Part shown: positions 47,901 through 59,213 of the stretch, piece after piece
How the letters are laid out: the number at the start of each line of letters is the position of its first letter
Position numbering within the stretch: position 1 is the first letter of the stretch
Assembly: GCA_963920765.1 (NCBI GenBank)
Contig: OY987248.1
Coordinates: 14,852,539 to 14,916,538 of the forward strand
Length of the DNA: 64,000 nt
Source: Ulota crispa
Lineage: Eukaryota > Streptophyta > Bryopsida > Orthotrichales > Orthotrichaceae
Reading direction: 5' to 3'
The notes under the pieces: generated by a model
Told to the model about the DNA's origin: nothing
The model's database searches: none
Seen by the model: only the letters and a program-made list of their open reading frames with translations
Made by a program: the position numbers and the translations under genes

Positions 47901-49599
47901 CACTTTTCAAAATGAAAATCATGTTCTAAAATACGAACCTGCAGTTCTGGAGGTTTTGTAGATTTGAGAAAAGTTATAGCACTTCAACTGATATTTTTAT
48001 TACTTCAAAGTTTAGTAAGTTACTTGTATTCAACTGATGTTTTTGGCGATTGGGATCTGATTGTAATCGTAGGTACCTGGAAGAGAAGTACTTCTTCAAA
48101 TTTGTCGAGTTTTGTATTGAAGAAACAGTTGTGATTTACATAGACCGACTTCTCCTGCAGGTCGGACCTTTAACTTAAGATTAGTTGCTCATTTTTTGTA
48201 ATATAAAATTGTATGCACTTGCGTTAATTCTCAAACCAGCTATTTCTTGTGATATTGTCTATTGTTGATCCTTGATGTGTATGATATAATTTTTTATGTT
48301 TAATTTTGATGACGCAATGACTTCAGAGAAACTACATGAAGGAAGAGACTCTGGAAAGAATGAAACGAGACAAGGAGATGTTTAGTACGTTCTTCAGAGA
48401 ATTTATCAGCACTTCTGTGAGGTTCATTAATATACCGTAACCAGGATTCATTTCTAAGCATGTGCTGATTTATTGGTCTATTTATTGATCTATTGACACC
48501 AATTAAGTATATAATGGTTTATATTTACTTGAGGGTACCATTACGCATTTGTTAAGGTGGTGTAAGAAGTGGAAAATATTAATGCCATATTTTCGCTTTC
48601 AATGTGGTAATTGCATTTATATGCCTTAATTGAGGAAACTAAATGGCTGGGGATTGGAGAACAGAAAGTTGATAAACGGTTGCAACCACTGACTGATATT
48701 TGGGAGTTGGCTTCTTCTGAAAGTGTTGATGCCTACACTTTGGCTTATACTAATCTATTGCAGAACCATCCTGATTGTCAAGTAAGTGAAAAACTCATTT
48801 ACTGGACCCTGCAACTAACAAAACTTTTATTCATGCATATTTCTGTGATTTGAAACAAAAATTTATTTTTCCTACTAAGTTTTATATTGCTGTTGTAAAG
48901 GCTACAATTGTAATAAAAACTAACATTATTTTGTAATCACAGCCTGAAATTGTTGAGAAATTAGTAGCTATGAGAGTAGGAATTCCATGGAAAGATGCCA
49001 GAGAGGTATGTTTCATTATACTTTGAATTAATTCCTATGATAAAAAATAAAAATAAAATTCTTTCAAATTTGCATATACATAAACTGATTCCATTGCGCA
49101 TTACATTTTTCTTAAATTTTATTGGTTTAATTCTATAAATGTCAACATTTTTGAATGAAAGTACAATGACTCACGTTGTTACTACACCTTTAAAGGTCAA
49201 ACTACTCTGAAATATCATATTTGGGTAGTATTTCTGTATGTGGTAATTTAAATGCTTAAGATACTTCAAATTTTAATATCTCAGAAATTCATTAACTTAA
49301 GTGACATAGAACTCCTTTATTTTAAAAATCTTTCAAGCATCATCAAAATGATTTGTTTAGATCTAAAATCATGGAGACCTTGATGTGGATATGTAAAACA
49401 AACAAGTTGACGAATTAAGTACTTACAGAGAGCACTTTTCTAATGTTTATGAAATAAAGTTCGCTTATATGCTATGTAGATTGCAGCTGAATGCAAAGAG
49501 ATGTATGCTACTTCCCTTCTTAATGGAAATCCACCAAAACCAGGCTCAGTGTTTAGTAAATTGACGCCCCTTTCAAAAAACAAGCAAGGAAAAAAGTGA
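41965..49599 (+). CDS. SEC6: Exocyst complex subunit SEC6
   Basis: SEC6 is a core subunit of the octameric exocyst, which tethers secretory vesicles to the plasma membrane. Twenty-five exons join in frame to 789 residues (Arabidopsis SEC6 is about 750). Exons: 41965-42111, 42237-42275, 42631-42719, 42971-43061, 43226-43315, 43512-43591, 43709-43801, 44306-44332, 44467-44604, 44912-45113, 45355-45399, 45530-45585, 45689-45797, 45895-46035, 46238-46417, 46839-46922, 47034-47120, 47423-47467, 47571-47649, 47821-47890, 48073-48160, 48327-48416, 48665-48781, 48943-49005, 49480-49599. Plant-like blocks in order include [81 protein letters not shown] and [13 protein letters not shown]. The N-terminal third is coiled coil; the rest is the helical Sec6 domain. 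The intron after exon 13 has a GC donor (AAG|GCAGGC). Introns carry two MITEs. Confidence 0.96.
42722..42809 (+). repeat. 44-bp tandem duplication in SEC6 intron 3
   Basis: Two units (42722-42765, 42766-42809) each read AAGTTAAGTGCATTCTTATT and end CAACGAGTTCAC, differing by two bases. It directly follows the intron donor. Confidence 0.9.
43912..44221. mobile_element. Mutator-like foldback MITE, copy 3 (SEC6 intron 7)
   Basis: A 310-bp element with ends GGGAAAATTTCATGGATACC and GGTATCCATGAAATTTTCCC. Flanking 9-mers ATAATTTCA and ATAATTTTA differ at one base. The centre pairs CATGCCACTTCC with GGAAAGTGGCATG. Confidence 0.85.
46540..46772. mobile_element. TA-target MITE, copy 2 (SEC6 intron 15)
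   Basis: Ends GTTAAATTGGGAAAAA and TTTTTCCCAATTTACC, TA on both sides. It shares GGACCATTTTGTACTCCACC with the 62556 copy. Confidence 0.7.
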
Positions 49600-50351
49600 A
49601 GTAAGATCATTTTCAAAGGAAAATTAAACAATTGTAACATGATATTTGCTTTCACATTGTTGAACATAAGGCAATAGTTTGAAAGACCATTTTATTGGGT
49701 TTTCTTCTACATTCCAAGCCATATACATGATAGATACATATAAAGGCATGTTGAATGATATTCTTTTGTGGTTTCTTTTTTGGATGTTAATACATCTTGA
49801 GTTAGTTGTTTTCATTGTTTTTAATAACTAAGAATCAACTAAACATGCATAATATGCAATACTTGATATAGATTCATGGTCCAAAATAGCTCTTACAAGA
49901 TTTTCAGTTACTGTATCATATACTTAGATTAAATATGGTTCACATTAGTTTGTTATTCTTTTTGGATTATACCATTAAATCTCTAAATAAGAAAACATAT
50001 GCTTGTCACTGTTGATACTAGAATGTTTTAGACAATAATTTATTTCCTTTATTATATATTAGAGTAGACACATATCTTTTTTCAAATTTTTTTACTACTA
50101 CAAGGATATCAATTGACTACATATTTTAAGATTCAATTATAGTATTCAAGTGCATCATCATCAAATGCAATAAGCATTATAAACTAGTGAGATTGTGTAA
50201 GAACAAACAAAATGTGCGTATTCATACATACACATAGACATGATTGTACACATATACATGAAGATAAACTTGTAGTACAAAATAAATGCATACATTCATG
50301 AATGCAAGCATACATATAGACACACACATGCACATACAATCACTTTAGAAA
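49600..50351. other. Gene-free stretch after SEC6
   Basis: AT-rich. It probably includes the SEC6 3' untranslated region and, near 50215-50340, a CATA/CACA-rich patch. No other feature was seen. Confidence 0.4.
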
Positions 50352-50563
50352 TACTAGAAGAAAAATAAGGATAAACGACTGCCACAAATCACAATGACTA
50401 GGCCACCAGAACTGCCTTGCAATTGCACAACAACTGCACAACTAGATTGTAGTTATGCAAATGTTGTGCAATTGTTATGCAGTTGTTTGTGCAGTTGCAA
50501 AAGTTCTGGTGGCCTAGTTATTGTGATTTGTGGCAGTCGTTTATCCTTGTTTTTCTTTTAGTG
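50352..50563. mobile_element. CACTA-type MITE, long hairpin
   Basis: A 212-bp element with arms of ~85 bp: TACTAGAAGAAAAATAAGG at the left and the complement of CACTAAAAGAAAAACAAGG at the right. AAA is duplicated on both sides. Arms include GCCACAAATCACAAT and CTAGGCCACCAGAACT and pair almost perfectly. Confidence 0.8.
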
Positions 50564-52389
50564 AAAGTAACAACAAATACCTTGCAATTCCATGACCACA
50601 AATTTTGCTAAGTTATTCATTACTTGTATGCCTTGCTTGCACTTTTTGTAGTCTCTTATTGAATTCTACATGCATGCTTTTCACCCTCCCTTCCATTAAT
50701 AAAATTTTGAACCCTCTAGAAGGCCTTTAAGAACCACAAAAAGGATACCAAGACATGTACTTATTGCAACAAACAAATTATTAATCCCCTATTTTTGCCC
50801 ACCCTTTGAGTTCAATGTAATTGTGTAAATTATATTGATGTGCCATCTCAATAGGACAAAGATGTGGGTACAATAGAACCATAAATTCTATTTTACTCTA
50901 TTTGTATACTTGAGTGAAGTACTTGGATAGTGACTAGTGAGTTCATCTACATATTTTATCAATGCAATACCTATTTGTATTATTTTAAACTGTACATGTG
51001 GATAAGGTCCTTCATACAAGGACTATATTACCATTTTCTATTCATGGTTTTTGTGATGTATAATAGGAAAGTCATACAAGGTAGAGACACTACACACACT
51101 TTCTAATGTACCCAACCGAGGCTCAATAAATGTTAAGAGTGTCAAATCTTAAGGGCCTTGTAAAGATTTCATAATTTTTCAAAGGGGCCCTTTAAATTTT
51201 TGGTGACTTGTCACCCATCCTTTTTGTGTCTTTTCTTTACCTTCCCCCTTCTCTAAATCTCAAAATTTAGATGATTTGAAACTCAATGATTGATACCATA
51301 TGCTTTATGATAAAGAATTTCAAATTTTTGGTGTTAATAGAAAATTTTGAGTTTCTTGTGCTGAACAGACACCTAATACTTTATTATTTTTTTTAACCTC
51401 CATTGGTTGGCATTGAACACCCACAATGTATGGAGTTTCTGGTGGACATGAAGCACAAATACAAATATATTGTACTAGTACTAGTGGACCCTTGTACTCA
51501 CCGTTCCGGCAAAGGACCATCACGGGAGGGGGTCCTTGCAAAAATATTAACATGACCTTCTTCATAACCACCTTCTTCAGGCTTCTTCTCCTTTTCATTA
51601 CAATGAGCTTACTTGTACTATGCCTACCTACGCGCTTTGCCTCCTTCTCTAGGCGTCCACCCCCTATTTTCGTGTATACCCCATCGCCAAGGATGACCAT
51701 AACCGCCACATAACCATAGAAATAAGAATAACCACCACATAACCGCCATTTAATCTTCTTGGAGCAACACCCAACTATCCAACTAATAAAAATTTTATTC
51801 TATTACAGACACCCAACTACCCAACTAATGAAACCAAGCCTATTATTAGTATAGATACAAGCACACTCTTTGCGTAAGTAGGACAAGTATGAGTATAGCA
51901 ACATCCAACTTTACAAAAATTTGATATCTCACAATTCAATTGGTCTAGAATTTAGAATCTAATCTTGACGTACTATACAAAAAATCAATATCTCACACTT
52001 GGTTTAAAATCTAATCCATATGCACCATCATTTTGGTCCTTTTTTGAGACCAACAATACAAATTATTTTATTCACATGCAATGCTACTCTTTTATATTTT
52101 TGAGGTGCTTGGCGTTTTATTGATTTCTAGCACATGGTTGGAGGGCATTTGATGTTCTATTTTTGGGGCGTCCTTTATTGTTTCAACTTCCACCAAAAAA
52201 AATTACAAATTTTGGAAATGGACATGGTTTGAGGGCACTTGTTGTTTTATATCTTAGGCGTCCTTTGTTGCTTCAACTTACAACAAAATACTCTAGAAGA
52301 TTCTAGAAAAGAGTGCATTTAGGGAAATCCTCCCACTTAGTAGTATAGATATATGGGACCAAAGACTTGAGGTTTGAGCCATTCAATAT
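50564..52389. other. Gene-free stretch
   Basis: No gene was recognised. A less AT-rich patch at about 51420-51710 has open frames of 95 (plus) and 129 codons (minus) with no recognisable domain. Short direct repeats (CAACACCCAACTA/CAGACACCCAACTA near 51760-51820; GGCGTCCTTT near 52165 and 52255) occur. Confidence 0.35.
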
Positions 52390-52911
52390 CCCCTAAAGGC
52401 CCAAGCAATGTTTTTTGGCAACATAGCAATTTTGGGCAACTCACTATGAATAGAATTTTCATTTTTTTTCTTTGAAATTTTCACACATGATGTGCCTGAG
52501 GAGTAGCTTTAAGGTCCAACAATTTTCATGACTTTTGACTAGATGGCTTTCCATACCTACCAACAAACTAAAACTCCTCATAACTACCATCTCGTAAATC
52601 AAAATTGAATGATTCAAAGCTTCTCATGTATAAACATATCTAAAGAACCAATTCCAAAAAAAAAATTTAAAATGTAATTTTTAAAGAAGTTTTTATGAGT
52701 TGCCCGGGCTAGCCCCAAATAAAGAAAACAACCTATCATACAATAACTTTTGAACCATCTAGTGAAAAGTCATGAAAATTGTTGAACCTTAAAGCTACTC
52801 CTTGGACACATCATGTGTGAAAATTTCAAAGAAAAAAAGAAAAAATTCCATTTGTAGTGAGCTGCCCAAAATCATTATGTTGCCAAACAATAGTGCTCGG
52901 GCCTTTAGGGG
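52390..52911. mobile_element. piggyBac-type MITE with ATAT flanks
   Basis: A 522-bp element with perfect ends CCCCTAAAGGCCC and GGGCCTTTAGGGG and long subterminal pairing (TTGGCAACATAGCAATTTTG). The flanks are ATAT on both sides (52386-52389, 52912-52915) rather than TTAA. The sequence is close to the right half of 60611-61541, which does have TTAA. Confidence 0.8.
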
Positions 52912-53238
52912 ATATAAGAGTGATCCAGCCATGTGATAGGGTAAGTGACGACGGCCAGTTTCTTTCCTTTTTACTAACTTGCTCACATTTCAAGCCTAAA
53001 GCATATTTTAAAATAAACCAATACATGATTAAATCTTCATGATCTCTAATTCACTACATAAATTTATTTTGTGTTGTAAATCAGAAAGAGAAGAATGGTG
53101 TAATAAAATGAGATGTAAATTAAATTTGTGGGCTTCTAATTGATACTCCATTAAAATCAATTAAAATCAAGATCAAACAAATTATTTTGAAACATGGATC
53201 CAAAGGCATCAAAACAAAACCAGGTAAAAAAAACCCAG

Positions 53239-53608
53239 TAAGGTAGGCACACTCATAAACGTGGAAATAAGGGTTTGGAGTAGGTAAAATAATTGATTAA
53301 AAGTTAGGAAATGAAAACCAAAAATATTGGCATCAATTTCAAGATTCCAACTGCAAGCATTTGTTCACAAAGATTTTTCAAAGTCCAATATCACTAAAAT
53401 TGTAGGAACCATGTGTAAGAGATGCTAAAAACAAGGTTTAAATAGTGAGATGGGTACTCAAAACCTCATGCTATTCACCCACAACTATCACTTCATCACC
53501 CATAACCATCACTCAGTCACCCACAAACATTTACCTTTTTATTGATTAGCCCTACCATTGTCACATGACAGGCATGGAGACGCAACGCTTATGGATGCTG
53601 CTACCTTA
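53239..53608. mobile_element. MITE related to 32004-32554
   Basis: Inverted ends TAAGGTAGGCACACTCATAA and TTATGGATGCTGCTACCTTA. No clear target duplication. No coding sequence. Confidence 0.6.
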
Positions 53609-54094
53609 CATGAATTTTGTTTGATGGTACATAATTTGTTACACCACTTTGGATTCATGTTGTGGAATAGTGTTTTTGATCTTGATTTTAATGGAATCGC
53701 ACTTAGGAGCCCACATACTTAATTGACAATATCTTCTATCACACTAATTCTTCTCTTTATCTGGAAAATCAAAGGTTTCAAAACAAGCATAGGGGTTAAT
53801 AAAACCCAACACATGAATTTTGTTTTGATCGTATATCATTTAGGGTAGATAGGAAAATAACGGCTCAATTCTTTCAAAATATCAAAAATATACCTCAAAG
53901 ATTTGAAATGTCAAAAATACCCTTGGCTTTGTGCTTTCTGTAGGAATTTCAATTACACCCTTGGTTATCTTTGAGAATATCATTAATAATTTAATAACTA
54001 TAGTGTTTTTGTGCCTCTTTACTGCAATTTTTTGTAAATATCAAAATGATATCAAAAATTACTATGTAGTCATTGCATTGGCCTTAATCACTAA

Positions 54095-54501
54095 GAGCAT
54101 CTCCATTGGTTGTCTCTAGCCGGCCAAATGGCATGGATTGAGTCTAATTTTCTCTATATTGATCACCACTAATGACTTTGGCTGGCCAAATTTTGGAGCG
54201 GCCTTGCCAAATATTGGTCTAGGGACGGTGACATGCTGGGGCGTGGTTTTTGCATAGCGTGCTTGATTTCCACTTAGTTGCCCGGCTATCATGGGTCCCA
54301 TGACTCCAACCTACGTGCGTGGCACCTCCCTTACACAAAGAGCACCCTCACAAACCGCTGCTCTTATCCAACTATCTTGAGGCACATTAATTCTAGAACT
54401 AGCCGGTGGAGATTGCGCCCTTTGCCCAGGCAATTTTGCTTCTAGGGGCCTGTCAAATTGTTGTAGCAAGTCTGTGGTTGGCCGGACCAGTGGAGATGCT
54501 C
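54095..54501. mobile_element. Harbinger-type MITE with GAGCATCTCCA ends
   Basis: A 407-bp element with ends GAGCATCTCCATTGG and CCAGTGGAGATGCTC and TAA on both sides (54092-54094, 54502-54504). Related to 26322-26636; the interior shares GGCCGGCC-rich arms. Confidence 0.85.
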
Positions 54502-54503
54502 TA

Positions 54504-54733
54504 AGGTAAGAGGCTCTAATTTGGTTCACAAGTTCTAAATATGTTTGCTTCTAGGAATGGGTGACATATTCCTTCAAATATCTATAACTATTATTGATGA
54601 GTTAGGTGGGCTTAGCAATAGCTAAGCCCACCTAACTCATCAATAATAGTTATAGATATTTGAAGGAATATGTCACCCATTCCTAGAAGCAAACATATTT
54701 AGAACTTGTGAACCAAATTAGAGCCTCTTACCT
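54504..54733. repeat. 230-bp perfect palindrome
   Basis: Two 113-bp arms (54504-54616 and 54621-54733) are exact complements by eye around a 4-base loop AATA. The outer ends read AGGTAAGAGGCTC / GAGCCTCTTACCT. It abuts the right target duplication of the 54095-54501 MITE. No target duplication of its own was seen. Confidence 0.92.
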
Positions 54734-56559
54734 CATAATTTTACATGCAAACATCCTATATAAAACTTAAAGAGCTTGCTTGAGTTGCCACCAAGATGTG
54801 GCTTGCATTCAACTTTAGTTTTTATAATTTCCAATATCATCCAAGTATTTCAAAAAATTGCAAAAAGAGGCATAAGAGAACTAGGGACATTTCTTATAGT
54901 TCAAATAACATAGGTATATATTTGATATTTCATAAAAATTGAGGAGCGTTGTTGATGTTTTTGCAAAGAACTAGGGATACATTTGATATTCCTACACAAA
55001 GCCAAAGGGATTTTTGATATTTCAAGTCTGTAAGGGGTATACATTGGTGCTTGGTTAGCCTCAACACTTTGGACTTGTGTAAAGTGTTGACCTTATCCAA
55101 GCATTGATCATAAACAAACACTCCATTTGTATAACTATCCCTAGTTCTAGGGGTTGCATCTTTGGAGGTGCTTTCCCACCCATGCTTTTGGTATACTAAC
55201 CAAACACCTTTCTAATTGATGAGTCAAAATGGACATTGATGAAAAGAAAATGTTGACCATATGCAAGCACTTGACCTGAACCAAGCTCATAATACATGCT
55301 TTTGAGCAAAAGGGTATCCATTTGTTGCTCTTACAAAGGTTGATGCTAACCAAGCACCACTCTATTTGATATTTTGAAAGAATTAAGGAGCATTTTTTAT
55401 ATATTATATTCCTCATTATTTAACTACAAAATTATTCCAATTGACCTAACCCAATTGTAAGTGAGCTTGATTTGTTGTATACAGACTTTGCAATTATATG
55501 TTCGTCAAAGTTTAATTGAAGCTTCAAAATTGAGGTTTTATTTCACTAAGCAAACTAAGTTATGAAAAGTGTCATAAAAAAAGACATGATACATAACCTC
55601 AAGAATGAAAATTCCACAAAACAAATAACTTGTTATCCAAATCAAAACGAAAATGATACAATGCCCGTTCCAAAATCCTTGGAAATATGGAAGCCAAAGT
55701 CGACAGTTATCACACAAAAAAATCTAAAACTAGGTACTGTATTGAAATGAATGAAAAAAAACTTCAAAAAAGAATGAACAGAGTGATTTTCAAAAGAAAA
55801 AAAAAAAGGGACGACTAGCCACCTTGAAAGAGATGACCTGTGTTTTCAAAATACATTGATTCAGTTGTAAAAAGCTTAAGAAAAACTTGCATTTTTATTT
55901 GACAGCTACTAGTAAAGAATACCACAGAAAACGATGTTTATTGTATTTGTGAAATATCAGTAGATTAAAATCAATACAAAATGAGTTAAATCCAATGTCT
56001 TGGCACGATTTACCCACTATTGGATTCTCCTATCAAACGGACTTAATTTGGGGTACAAGAGTACTACTTGTCAAACTTCGGTGATACCAGAGATTTGAGA
56101 TATAACCTACAAGGATTACCTCCTCCCCAAGGACTGTCCGTTCATAATGGACTTCCATGTATGGATTATCTTTAAGAAAATAGAGTTTAACAAAATTGTT
56201 AAGTGGTTGATTGAGGGGACGCGACCCAGATCCAAGGCAAAACCTTCCAACACTATCCATTCATATTACAAAACAAATATTGAAAAATCAAGAATTCCTA
56301 TTCGGAGTTGATAAAGACACCAAAAAACTGAGCGAAACAAGTTCTATTCACAAAACTGTCCAGCTCAGCATCAAGTTTTGATTTAAGCCGATAAAAAAAA
56401 TCTTTACAGATTTACGGAAAGATGGAGACGTTGTCACTGGGCAAAGCAGCAATTGTATCCCCTCGCATAAACACTATACACTCTACAGCTTCCAATTCAG
56501 AAACGTGAGGCTCACTTCTCACGCTCTTGCCACGTCAGCAAAAGTTGACTTCTGACCCT
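54734..56559. other. Gene-free AT-rich stretch
   Basis: No gene or complete element was recognised. A 75-codon minus frame at 56260-56033 has no known domain and no splice partner that I could find. Confidence 0.4.
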
Positions 56560-57861
56560 TCAAGCCTTAGTCTCTTTCGCCTTTGGGTCGATATTTTTCT
56601 TTATGTACTTCAAAATCACAGCAGGACTGATTCCGACTATTGATTCCACGTAGATGGTATTGTTAGGTTTGTCTATGTCGCACCGATCATAACCTAATCA
56701 CCAACACCACAACCATGTCAGAATTCAAAGCATTCTACACAAAACTCAATCAGTTCTTTCCACACATCAGTGAACTAAACGAGAAGTCCTTTTTTTACAG
56801 CTGCAACATTTGTGAACATTATTGAGTTAAGTTTGATATTAATAGCACATTTAGCAGTATTTTCAATCATAGGAATTACTTGTAATAATCACATCTGGAA
56901 GCGCTAATCCGTAAAGCAGCCAATACCAGAGCAAAACGTGTTTAACAAGCAGTGCAATAGGAGATCAGCAGAAACCCAAATCAAAACCCCTTAAGAACCA
57001 TTGTTTCAAAGACCGTTTCGTTTAATAACACAATGAGAAACTGTATTTCAGATGCGGCTGATTTTAACATTACCTGGAATCGACAAAAACGTACTCATGC
57101 ATTAGTTACAAAAGATACGAGAAAAATGTACAAAAGGAAGCCTCGATGTGACCTATTCAAACACTGGTGAAAGAACACGTGGTTTGGTTTGAGCTCAGTC
57201 GTTGCTTCGGGATTAGGATGATGTTTCTTCAGAAAAACGCATTTTCTTCGATATTAGAACATACTCTCAGTGCATGCACTAGCTCTTGCAATCGAATTTT
57301 TACTTTATTCTTGCTTTTTCCATCCCACCGACACACTGTCGGTTGCTTGGCACTTAACCGAACTTGGATTTGGTACAGAGAATTTTGAAATTTGGGTTGA
57401 CGAAGTAAGTAGCGTGTACCTAATTTAGTCTTCATGTAAGAGACCAATTCAGTCTCAACATTCGGACTCAATTTGTCAAGCTTCGCTCTGATTGTCATTT
57501 CAAGCTGCAGAGGAAGAGAACATAAAAAAGTTTAGTTTTCCACCGCAGAAACATTAAGAGCTTCTACACCACTCCAGCACCGAATTTTGCACAATTTTCG
57601 AAGGAATCACTCTGGTTTTTGAGTTCCACGAGGAGTACTTGATATGAAAGTTCCAATCTGCCTGATTCTTGCGCAGTGTACGTCGATATCCCTGGTATAG
57701 ATCCTTTGCCCTCCCATCCAAACACCTGCAAAAAAAAGATCCAGCAGTCAAGACACACGTTGCGCACAGCTAAACTCATTGATACGTGAAAACGACGGAA
57801 AACGTGTAAAGCATTGCCAGCAGCAGTCAATCAGATCCTGTACCTCATTAAGCGTAGTCAT
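56560..57861 (-). CDS. Small four-exon protein of unknown function
   Basis: I do not recognise this protein. Four minus-strand exons join in frame through GT-AG introns: 57861-57844 (MTTLNE), 57725-57639, 57504-57420 and 56693-56560, giving 107 residues. The middle is helical and charged (LEMTIRAKLDKLSPNVETEL), followed by YMKTKLGYDRCDIDKPNNTI and a C-terminal VGISPAVILKYIKKN with a basic tail ending KETKA. No signal peptide or membrane segment is seen. The frame upstream of the ATG stays open back to a stop about 75 nt away with no other ATG. Exon phases (0, 0, 1) are consistent and every junction keeps the frame, which is the main evidence. The first exon is only 18 coding bases, so the start is the least certain part. 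Confidence 0.6.
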
Positions 57862-58284
57862 GGTGACGATCTCAGATCCGCGCCAACCAAACAGATTTCC
57901 AACGCCGGATCTCGTCTCCTCAGCGACACAAAAACTTCTTCAGACAGGTAAATGCAATGCCGCTCCGCAAAAAGAGCAATCAACCACAGCTCGGATCCAA
58001 AGCAGCAAGAGCCCGAGAGTTCAAGAAACTCTCAAGATCGCGAGTCCACGAGACCTAAGTCCGCTGCCGCAAAAAAGTCAATTCAAATTGAGCTATGGCT
58101 TTTGACTTCTCCCCGATCACAAACAAATCAACAAAATTCTCCGAATTCCAAAATTCCACAATCCTAAACAACAACAACCAGGTTCGATCCGCAACCGAAA
58201 GAGCTCTATAGAGAAATTCAAGCAATTGTCTAGAGCACAGTCACTAAAGGAAATAACACTGCGATTACTGGTCCGCAGAGTGCA

Positions 58285-58690
58285 AAGTTCTTCAAAATGA
58301 AGGCTACGACACCGATCTTCTTCCGCCACTACAAATATCGAAGTTCTATGTCCGCTCTCGTGTCAAACAAACGCACGATTACGAGTGCAAAGATCAAAAT
58401 GACAGCTGTAACACTGATTTCTTTCGCCACTACAAATTTCGAAATCCTATCTCCGCTCTTGCGAGAAACGAACGCATGATTACGAGTGCAAAGATCAAAA
58501 TGACAGCTGCATCACCGATTTCTTTCGCTACTATAAACTTCGAAATTCTCTCTCCGCTCTTCTGTGTGAAACGAATGCACAATTACCGGTCCGCAGAGTG
58601 CAAAGTTCAAAATGACGACGGCTGCAACACCGATTCTTCTTTCGCCACTACAAATTTCGAAAATTCTATCTCCGCTCTTTTGTGAAAGGA
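58285..58690 (+). repeat. ~105-bp tandem repeat, four units, upstream of the small gene
   Basis: Units start near 58291, 58397, 58498 and 58609, each with CAAAATGA, ACACCGAT-type, TTTCGCCACTACAAATTTCG and CTCCGCTCTT. A shorter 10-bp repeat (AGCCAGAACA) follows at about 58755-58795. It lies 430-830 bp upstream of the minus-strand start at 57861. Confidence 0.85.
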
Positions 58691-58799
58691 ATGCGAAACA
58701 GAAAGAAAGCAAATGTTTGGACGTACATACACGAGAACTTCGGAGCAACAGAAAAGCCAGAACAAGCCAGAACAAGCCAGAGCAAGCCAGAAGGAGATA

Positions 58800-59213
58800 A
58801 AACAGAGGCGAGCATTGTGAGACTAGAGCAAAGTGACAAGAGATTTATATTATAGGGAGAGGAATGTCTGCAGTACTGCGGCGTCAGACAGAAGCTGGAC
58901 CGAAGGCAGTCGGCCACGGAAGACGAGTAATACCGCCATGGCGCCGAAAACTCGGCAATCGAGGAACGCTTTCTCTCCTTAAAAATTTACAAAGCATTCA
59001 AGCTTCCGGGACGCGGGAGTTGGCCAGTCAGGTCTACGGCGAGAAGACGACGGAGAGAGAGACTGAGTGCACAGTGTGAACGGGGAAATTATTTGAGTGT
59101 AGCACGTGTCGCTACCAGATTCGTGGTCTCTGCTTCCAACTACTCGTAAAGTCTGTACGGTACTGGTAGTAAGTTAAGTCTGGAGGAACCTTCTGGTTTA
59201 TGAATGGCATGTC
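58800..59213. other. Less AT-rich stretch, possible leader of an unseen gene
   Basis: A plus-strand frame of 71 codons (58864-59079) has no recognisable domain. The base composition resembles promoter or leader DNA of the other genes. No splice partner was found. Confidence 0.25.

Noticed and set aside
51320-51713. Overlapping frames of 95 and 129 codons
   Set aside because: They lie on opposite strands over the same bases and neither shows a domain.
58864-59079. A 71-codon plus-strand frame
   Set aside because: No domain, no splice partner; listed only as a leader-like stretch.
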